Below, in pieces: positions 15,301 through 23,599 of a DNA stretch of 64,000 bases (position 1 is the stretch's first letter; each line of letters starts with the position of its first letter). The stretch spans positions 28,965,580 to 29,029,579 of the forward strand of contig CM046881.1 of assembly GCA_025667525.1 (NCBI GenBank), written 5' to 3'. Under the pieces are notes generated by a model. The model had not been told where the DNA came from. It made no database searches and saw only the letters and a program-made list of their open reading frames with translations. Position numbers and translations under genes: made by a program. The DNA comes from Glebionis coronaria. Its lineage: Eukaryota; Streptophyta; Magnoliopsida; Asterales; Asteraceae.

Positions 15301-17825
15301 ACATATAGATGTGTTTTATCCATCAAGAATCCGGGAAAATACAATTTGACCGGATTCTATGTGGTCTATATGGGCTGGAAATAATTTTAGAGGTTTTTTC
15401 TTAGGTTTGGATGATTTGAGCCGGTTACGGCATTTTTAGCTGTTCTTGGTAGGTTTTTATCAGTTTTTGATCGGGTTTAGTTGCTTTTGACCAATGCTTG
15501 CCTGGATAAAAGTACTCCTTTTTTCAAGCATCCATTATCTTAGTTGTGGTCTTGAAACGGAGTCACGTATCACATGTTATGACCATTTTATTGCAACCCA
15601 CGTTTTCAGATAATTTCAATATAAATTTGTTTTTGTATGTTAGCGATTGTGTTTGGTACTCTATTTCTTGACAGCTCTTAATTTTAATAGAATAAAACAT
15701 GGAATCAAATATTTCAGAGTCATATAATACATAAGCAAGTTGATCCTACATGAAATGTCAAAAAATACTTGTCCTTCTTTTGCATATTATTCACTTATGT
15801 AGGCTTCCCAAGGTTAAACAATATCATTTTTAGGTCAAATAACATGAAGTGTTGTTAGAGCACACTCATGTCTTGACCTTTATACTATAATGTGCCGTCG
15901 AGATGTTCTTTGTCTACTACATTCACAACTACCTCAAATACTAGCTGACCAACCTTTACACCAATAAAACACAACCAAAACTAAACAGAGCAAACATATA
16001 GATGTGTTTTATCCAACAAGAATCCGGGCAAATACATTTTGCCTCTATGTGGTCTATATGGACTGGAAATAATTTTAGAGGTTTTTTCTTAGGTTTGGAT
16101 GATTTGAGCTGGTTACGGCATTTTTAGCTGTTCTTGGTAGGTTTTTATCAGTTTTTGATCGGGTTTAGTCGCTTTTGACCAATGCTTGCCTGGATAAAAG
16201 TACTCCTTTTTCAAGCATCCATTTTCTTAGTTATGGTCTTGAAACGGAGTCATGTATCACATGTTATGACCATATTATTGCAACCCACGTTTTCAGATAA
16301 TTTCAATATAAATCTGTTTTTGTATGTTAGTGATTGTGTTTGGTACTCTATTTCTTGATAGCTCTCAATTTTAATAGAATAAAACATGGAATCAAATATT
16401 TTAGAGTCATATAATACATAAGAAAGTTGATCCTACATGAAATGTCAAAAAATACTTGTCCTTCTTTTCCATATTATTCACCTATGTAGGCTTCCCAAGG
16501 TTAAACAATATCATTTTTAGGTCAAATAACATGACGTGTTGTTAGAGCACACTCATGTCTTGACCTTTATACTATAATGTGCCGTCGAGATGCTCTTTGT
16601 CTACTACATTCACAACTACCTCAAATACTAGCTGACCAACTTTTACACCAATAAAACACAACCAAAACTAAACATAGCAAACATATAGATGTGTTTTATC
16701 CAACAAGAATCCGGGCAAATACATTTTTCCTCTATGTGGTCTATATGGACTGGAAATAATTTTAGAGGTTTTTTCTTAGGTTTGGATGATTTGAGCCGGT
16801 TACGGCATTTTTAGCTGTTCTTGGTAGGTTTTTATCAGTTTTTGATCGGGTTTAGTCGCTTTTGACCAATGCTTGCCTGGATAAAAGTACTGCTTTTTTC
16901 AAGCATCCATTTTCTTAGTTGTGGTCTTGAAACGGAGTCATGTATCACATGTTATGACCATTTTATTGCAACCCACGTTTTCAGATAATTTCAATATAAA
17001 TTTGTTTTTGTATGTTAGCGATTGTGTTTGGTACTCTATTTCTTGATAGCTCTCAATTTTAATAGAATAAAACATGGAATCAAATATTTTAGAGTCATAT
17101 AATACATAAGCAAGGTGATCCTACATGAAATGTCAAAAAATACTTGTCCTTCTTTTGCATATTATTCACCTATGTAGGCTTCCCAAGGTTAAACAATATC
17201 ATGTTTAGGTCAAATAACATGACGTGTTGTTAGAGCACACTCATGTATTGACCTTTATACTATAATGTGCCGTCGAGATGCTCTTTGTCTACTACATTCA
17301 CAACTACCTCAAATACTAGCTGACCAACTTTTACACCAATAAAACACAACCAAAACTAAATAGAGCAAACATATAGATGTGTTTTATCCAACAAGAATCC
17401 GGGCAAATACATTTTGCCTCTATGTGGTCTATATGGACTGGAAATAATTTTAGAGGTTTTTTCTTAGGTTTGGATGATTTGAGCCGGTTACGGCATTTTT
17501 AGCTGTTCTTGGTAGGTTTTTATCAGTTTTTGATCGGGTTTAGTCGCTTTTGACCAATGCTTGCCTGGATAAAAGTACTCCTTTTTTCAAGCATCCATTT
17601 TCTTAGTTGTGGTCTTGAAACGGAGTCATGTATCACATGTTATGACCATTTTATTGCAACCTACGTTTTCAGATAATTACAATATAAATTTGTTTTTGTA
17701 TGTTAGCGATTGTGTTTGGTACTCTATTTCTTGATAGCTCTCAATTTTAATAGAATAAAACATGGAATCAAATATTTTAGAATCATATAATACATAAGCA
17801 AGTTTATCCTACATGAAATGTCAAA
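12318..17825 (+). repeat. Higher-order block B, copy 2 (8 monomers, about 5506 bp)
   Basis: Second copy of the 7500-12317 block, longer by one monomer. The change of offset from 4818 to 5506 bp happens between the markers at 14178 and 15326, so the added monomer lies at roughly 14450-15140. It carries its own variants (GAGCCTGTTACGG, TATCATTTTTTGATC). Unequal exchange or a single-monomer duplication inside an already duplicated block would produce this. Edges are approximate. Confidence 0.82.
15326..15358 (+). repeat. Hairpin-subtype insertion in satellite monomer
   Basis: Same 9-bp inverted arms as at 9820-9852, 5506 bp downstream, in the equivalent monomer of the second copy of block B. 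Confidence 0.85.
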
Positions 17826-18439
17826 AAATACTTGTCCTTCTTTTGCATATTATTCACCTATGTAGGCTTCCCAAGGTTAAACAATATCATTTTTAGGTCA
17901 AATAACATGACGTGTTGTTAGAGCACACTCATGTCTTGACCTTTATACTATAATGTGCCGTCGAGATGCTCTTTGTCTACTACATTCACAACTACCTCAA
18001 ATACTAGCTGACCAACTTTTACACCAATAAAACACAACCAAAACTAAACAGAGCAAACATATAGATGTGTTTTATCCAACAAGAATCCGGGCAAATACAT
18101 TTTGCCTCTATGTGGTCTATATGGACTGGAAATAATTTTAGAGGTTTTTTCTTAGGTTTGGATGATTTGAGCCGGTTACGGCATTTTTAGCTGTTCTTGG
18201 TAGGTTTTTATCAGTTTTTGATCGGGTTTAGTCGCTTTTGACCAATGCTTGCCTGGATAAAAGTAATCCTTTTTCAAGCATCCATTTTCTTAGTTATGGT
18301 CTTGAAACGGAGTCATGTATCACATGTTATGACCATTTTATTGCAACCCACGTTTTCAGATAATTTCAATATAAATTTGTTTTTGTATGTTAGCGATTGT
18401 GTTTGGTACTCTATTTCTTGATAGCTCTCAATTTTAATA

Positions 18440-18480
18440 GAATAAAACATGGAATCAAATTACATAAGCAAGTTGATCCT
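18440..18480 (+). repeat. Short monomer with a 17-bp internal deletion
   Basis: Where other monomers read CAAATATTTTAGAG followed by TCATATAATACATAAGC, this one goes from CAAAT directly to TACATAAGC at 18460/18461. The 17 missing bases explain why this monomer, and the spacing of markers across it, is shorter than 687 bp. The deletion occurs once in the window. Confidence 0.9.
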
Positions 18481-18751
18481 ACATGAAATGTCAAAAAATA
18501 TTTGTCCTTCTTTTGCATATTATTCACCTATGTAGGCTTCCCAAGGTTAAACAATATCATTTTTAGGTCAAATAACATGACGTGTTGTTAGAGCACACTC
18601 ATGTCTTAACCTTTATACTATAATGTGCCGTCGAGATGCTCTTTGTCTACTACATTCACAACTACCTCAAATACTAGCTGACCAACTTTTACACCAATAA
18701 AACACAACCAAAACTAAACAGAGCAAACATATAGATGTGTTTTATCCATCA

Positions 18752-18784
18752 AGAATCCGGGCAAATACAATTTGACCGGATTCT
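18752..18784 (+). repeat. Hairpin-subtype insertion in satellite monomer
   Basis: Third occurrence of the inverted AGAATCCGG / CCGGATTCT arms, here with GGGCAAAT rather than GGGAAAAT in the loop. Confidence 0.85.
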
Positions 18785-21700
18785 ATGTGGTCTATATGGG
18801 CTGGAAATAATTTTAGAGGTTTTTTCTTAGGTTTGGATGATTTGAGCCGGTTACGGCATTTTTAGCTGTTCTTGGTAGGTTTTTATCAGTTTTTGATCGG
18901 GTTTAGTTGCTTTTGACCAATGCTTGCCTGGATAAAAGTACTCCTTTTTTCAAGCATCCATTTTCTTAGTTGTGGTCTTGAAACGGAGTCATGTATCACA
19001 TGTTATGACCATTTTATTGCAACCTACGTTTTCAGATAATTTCAATATAAATTTGTTTTTGTATGTTAGCGATTGTGTTTGGTACTCTATTTCTTGATAG
19101 CTCTTAATTTTAATAGAATAAAACATGGAATCAAATATTTCAGAGTCATATAATACATAAGCAAGTTGATCCTACATGAAATGTCAAAAAAAATACTTGT
19201 CCTTCTTTTGCATATTATTCACTTATGTAGGCTTCCCAAGGTTAAACAATATCATTTTTAGGTCAAATAACATGAAGTGTTGTTAGAGCACACTCATGTC
19301 TTGACCTTTATACTATAATGTGCCGTCGAGATGATCTTTGTCTACTACATTCACAACTACCTCAAATACTAGCTGACCAACTTTTACACCAATAAAACAC
19401 AACCAAAACTAAACAGAGCAAACATATAGATGTGTTTTATCCAACAAGAATCCGGGCAAATACATTTTGCCTCTATGTGGTCTATATGGACTGGAAATAA
19501 TTTTAGAGGTTTTTTCTTAGGTTTGGATGATTTGAGCTGGTTACGGCATTTTTAGCTGTTCTTGGTAGGTTTTTATCAGTTTTTGATCGGGTTTAGTCGC
19601 TTTTGACCAATGCTTGCCTGGATAAAAGTACTCCTTTTTCAAGCATCCATTTTCTTAGTTATGGTCTTGAAACGGAGTCATGTATCACATGTTATGACCA
19701 TTTTATTGCAACCCACGTTTTCAGATAATTTCAATATAAAATTGTTTTTGTATGTTAGTGATTGTGTTTGGTACTCTATTTCTTGATAGCTCTCAATTTT
19801 AATAGAATAAAACATGGAATCAAATATTTTAGAGTCATATAATACATAAGAAAGTTGATCCTACATGAAATGTCAAAAAATACTTGTCCTTCTTTTGCAT
19901 ATTATTCACCTATGTAGGCTTCCCAAGGTTAAACAATATCATTTTTAGGTCAAATAACATGACGTGTTGTTAGAGCACACTCATGTCTTGACCTTTATAC
20001 TATAATGTGTCGTCGAGATGCTCTTTGTCTACTACATTCACAACTACCTCAAATACTAGCTGACCAACTTTTACACCAATAAAACACAACCAAAACTAAA
20101 CAAAGCAAACATATAGATGTGTTTTATCCAACAAGAATCCGGGCAAATACATTTTTCCTCTATGTGGTCTATATGGACTGGAAATAATTTTAGAGGTTTT
20201 TTCTTAGGTTTGGATGATTTGAGCCGGTTACGGCATTTTTAGCTGTTCTTGGTAGGTTTTTATCAGTTTTTGATCGGGTTTAGTCGCTTTTGACCAATGC
20301 TTGCCTGGATAAAAGTACTGCTTTTTTCAAGCATCCATTTTCTTAGTTGTGGTCTTGAAACGGAGTCATGTATCACATGTTATGACCATTTTATTGCAAC
20401 CCACGTTTTCAGATAATTTCAATATAAATTTGTTTTTGTATGTTAGCGATTGTGTTTGGTACTCTATATCTTGATAGCTCTCAATTTTAATAGAATAAAA
20501 CATGGAATCAAATATTTTACAGTCATATAATACATAAGCAAGTTGATCCTACATGAAATGTCAAAAAATACTTGTCCTTATTTTGCATATTATTCACCTA
20601 CGTAGGCTTCCCAAGGTTAAACAATATCATTTTTAGGTCAAATAACATGACGTGTTGTTAGAGCACACTCATGTCTTGACCTTTATACTATAATGTGCCG
20701 TCGAGATGCTCTTTGTCTACTACATTCACAACTACCTCAAATACTAGCTGACCAACTTTTACACCAATAAAACACAACCAAAACTAAACAGAGCAAACAT
20801 ATAGATGTGTTTTATCCAACAAGAATCCGGGCAAATACATTTTGCCTCTATGTGGTCTATATGGACTGGAAATAATTTTAGAGGTTTTTTCTTAGGTTTG
20901 GATGATTTGAGCCGGTTACGGCATTTTTAGCTGTTCTTGGTAGGTTTTTATCAGTTTTTGATCGGGTTTAGTCGCTTTTGACCAATGCTTGCCTGGATAA
21001 AAGTACTCCTTTTTTCAAGCATCCATTTTATTAGTTGTGGTCTTGAAACGGAGTCATGTATCACATGTTATGACCATTTTATTGCAACCCACGTTTTCAG
21101 ATAATTTCAATATAAAATTGTTTTTGTATGTTAGTGATTGTGTTTGGTACTCTATTTCTTGATAGCTCTCAATTTTAATAGAATAAAACATGGAATCAAA
21201 TATTTTAGAGTCATATAATACATAAGAAAGTTGATCCTACATGAAATGTCAAAAAATACTTGTCCTTCTTTTGCATATTATTCACCTATGTAGGCTTCCC
21301 AAGGTTAAACAATATCATTTTTAGGTCAAATAACATGACGTGTTGTTAGAGCACACTCATGTCTTGACCTTTATACTATAATGTGTCGTCGAGATGCTCT
21401 TTGTCTACTACATTCACAACTACCTCAAATACTAGCTGACCAACTTTTACACCAATAAAACACAACCAAAACTAAACAGAGCAAACATATAGATGTGTTT
21501 TATCCAACAAGAATCCGGGCAAATACATTTTTCCTCTATGTGGTCTATATGGACTGGAAATAATTTTAGAGGTTTTTTCTTAGGTTTGGATGATTTGAGC
21601 CGGTTACGGCATTTTTAGCTGTTCTTGGTAGGTTTTTATCAGTTTTTGATCGGGTTTAGTCGCTTTTGACCAATGCTTGCCTGGATAAAAGTACTGCTTT

Positions 21701-22976
21701 TTTCAAGCATCCATTTTCTTAGTTGTGGTCTTGAAACGGAGTCATGTATCACATGTTATGACCATTTTATTGCAACCTACGTTTTTAGATAATTTCAATA
21801 TAAATTTGTTTTTGTATGTTAGCGATTGTGTTTGGTACTCTATTTCTTGATAGCTCTCAATTTTAATAGAATAAAACATGGAATCAAATATTTTAGAGTC
21901 ATATAATACATAAGCAAGTTGATCCTACATGAAATGTCAAAAAATACTTGTCCTTCTTTTGCATATTATTCACCTATGTAGGCTTCCCAAGGTTAAACAA
22001 TATCATTTTTAGGTCAAATAACATGACGTGTTGTTAGAGCACACTCATGTCTTGACCTTTATACTATAATGTGCCGTCGAGATGCTCTTTGTCTACTACA
22101 TTCACAACTACCTCAAATACTAGCTGACCAACTTTTACACCAATAAAACAAAACCAAAACTAAACAGAGCAAACATATAGATGTGTTTTATCCAACAAGA
22201 ATCCGGGCAAATACATTTTGCCTCTATGTGGTCTATATGGACTGGAAATAATTTTAGAGGTTTTTTCTTAGGTTTGGATGATTTGAGCCGGTTACGGCAT
22301 TTTTAGCTGTTCTTGGTAGGTTTTTATCAGTTTTTGATCGGGTTTAGTCGCTTTTGACCAATGCTTGCCTGGATAAAAGTACTCCTTTTTTCAAGCATCC
22401 ATTTTATTAGTTGTGGTCTTGAAACGGAGTCATGTATCACATGTTATGACCATTTTATTGCAACCCACGTTTTCAGATAATTACAATATAAATTTGTTTT
22501 TGTATGTTAGCGATTGTGTTTGGTACTCTATTTCTTGATAGCTCTCAATTTTAATAGAATAAAACATGGAATCAAATATTTTAGAATCATATAATACATA
22601 AGCAAGTTGATCCTACATGAAATGTCAAAAAATACTTGTCCTTCTTTTGCATATTATTCACCTATGTAGGCTTCCCAAGGTTAAACAATATCATTTTTAG
22701 GTCAAATAACATGACGTGTTGTTAGAGCACACTCATGTCTTGACCTTTATACTATAATGTGCCGTCGAGATGCTCTTTGTCTACTACATTCACAACTACC
22801 TCAAATACTAGCTGACCAACTTTTACACCAATAAAACACAACCAAAACTAAACAGAGCAAACAAATAGATGTGTTTTATCCAACAAGAATCCGGGCAAAT
22901 ACATTTTGCCTCTATGTGGTCTATATGGACTGGAAATAATTTTAGAGGTTTTTTCTTAGGTTTGGATGATTTGAGC
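18752..22976 (+). repeat. Partial, rearranged further copies of block B monomers
   Basis: Starting at the hairpin-subtype monomer, the order of variants again resembles block B: hairpin subtype, then CATGAAGTG near 19271, then CATAAGAAAGTTG near 19846, then TACATTTTTCC near 20151. The last pair is repeated about 1375 bp later (near 21222 and 21527), which is a two-monomer duplication. The block is cut off by the retrotransposon. Confidence 0.7.
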
Positions 22977-22986
22977 GCTGGTCAAA

Positions 22987-23092
22987 AGCGTTGACAGGAA
23001 CAAAACAAGCGTTGACAGGAACAAAGCAAGCGCTGACAGCTCAAGCGTTGACAAGTTAAAGTCAAGCGTTGACAGATTGAAGACAAGCACTG
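22987..23092 (+). repeat. U3 array of phased CGYTGACA motif units (5' LTR)
   Basis: The CG of each unit falls at 22989, 23010, 23031, 23046 and 23067, with a degenerate CACTGATG unit at 23088. Spacings are 21, 21, 15, 21 and 21 bp. Cores are AGCGTTGACAGG or AGCGCTGACAG and the spacers are purine-rich. The array lies about 140-240 bp upstream of the TATA box, where U3 enhancers are found in copia elements such as Tnt1 and Tto1. An enhancer role is inference. Confidence 0.9.
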
Positions 23093-23225
23093 ATGGAAGA
23101 TATAAGCTACACGTTTATTATATTCTAGAATACTTCTAGTAAGGATAGAAACGACATTGTATTTTCTATGTTTATCTTTACCTAGAATAGTTGATACGTA
23201 GCTTATTGTACAAGGCTTCTTAGTC

Positions 23226-23233
23226 TATAAAAG
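23226..23233 (+). promoter_or_regulatory. TATA box of the 5' LTR promoter
   Basis: TATAAAAG, present also in the 3' LTR at 34683. It lies about 270 bp into a full-length LTR, downstream of the motif array. Transcription of genomic RNA would begin about 30 bp downstream, which would mark the U3/R boundary. The start site itself cannot be seen. Confidence 0.75.
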
Positions 23234-23483
23234 AAGGCCTTTAGGTTAATGTTCGATATCAAGTTTTATATAAGTTTTCATTCGTAAACATCTTTCATTG
23301 TAAGCAAGTTCGACATTCATAATCAAAGTGAAAGTTTTGTTTACATCTTGTGTTCTTGTTTAAGTGTTAAATTCCGCATAACACTTAGATTCACAAAGCA
23401 TATAACAAAGGTTTTTCTACGTGTTATACTTGATCTAATCTCGTATACACAAAGCTAATCGATCTAAGTTTGGGATCAACAAG

Positions 23484-23495
23484 TGGTATCAGAGC
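23484..23495 (+). promoter_or_regulatory. Primer binding site, initiator tRNA-Met type
   Basis: TGGTATCAGAGC begins two bases after the LTR terminus and is complementary to the 3' end of plant initiator methionine tRNA, the usual copia primer. Complementarity appears to end after 12 bases (TTGTTT follows). Confidence 0.93.
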
Positions 23496-23599
23496 TTGTT
23501 TAGGAACTTTTGATCTTTGAAGAACACCAAATCCATACACGAACATCAAAACCCTAATTTTCTCAGAAACCCTAAAAACACCAAAATCCTAACAACATC
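23496..23599 (+). promoter_or_regulatory. gag leader with two telobox motifs
   Basis: Untranslated stretch between primer binding site and gag ATG, A+C-rich near the start codon. It holds two AAACCCTAA motifs (23549-23557 and 23567-23575). In plants this telobox sequence is known from promoters and leaders of translation-related genes and as a target of TRB proteins. Whether it matters for this element is unknown. Confidence 0.6.

Larger units (their letters stand above)
1..22976 (+). repeat. Satellite array, left arm (about 33 monomers of 687-688 bp)
   Basis: Head-to-tail tandem repeat. The anchor GGTCAAATAA recurs at 11, 699, 1387, 2074, 2761, 3448 and 4136, giving periods of 687-688 bp, and this continues to the retrotransposon. 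All monomers share one orientation and differ from each other by a few percent or less. The monomer is A+T-rich and has no six-frame ORF of 60 codons or more. I see no CENP-B box, rRNA, tRNA or telomere tract. 688 bp is about four times 172 bp, suggestive of nucleosome-scale length, but I found no internal quarter-length subrepeat by eye. The right edge is at TTGAGC, where the retrotransposon begins. Chromosomal location (centromeric, pericentromeric or subtelomeric) is not determined. Confidence 0.97.
22977..23481 (+). repeat. 5' LTR, outer end missing
   Basis: Matches the 3' LTR without gaps from 22988 to 23481 (494 bp). Clear substitutions are at 23157 (T versus A), 23215 (G versus T), 23415 (T versus C) and 23477 (C versus T), plus two in the first 21-bp unit. 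The outermost part of the 3' LTR, including its TG terminus, is absent. Satellite DNA joins at TTGAGC, a sequence also found 28 bp inside the 3' LTR. The bases 22977-22987 are either an extra LTR insertion or junction filler. U3 contains phased CGYTGACA units, and a TATA box follows at 23226. The inner end is AACA. Confidence 0.93.

Noticed and set aside
1..22976. CRISPR-like or rRNA spacer repeat
   Set aside because: The repeat unit is about 688 bp and continuous without unique spacers, and the window is clearly plant nuclear DNA with a copia element. No rRNA sequence is present.
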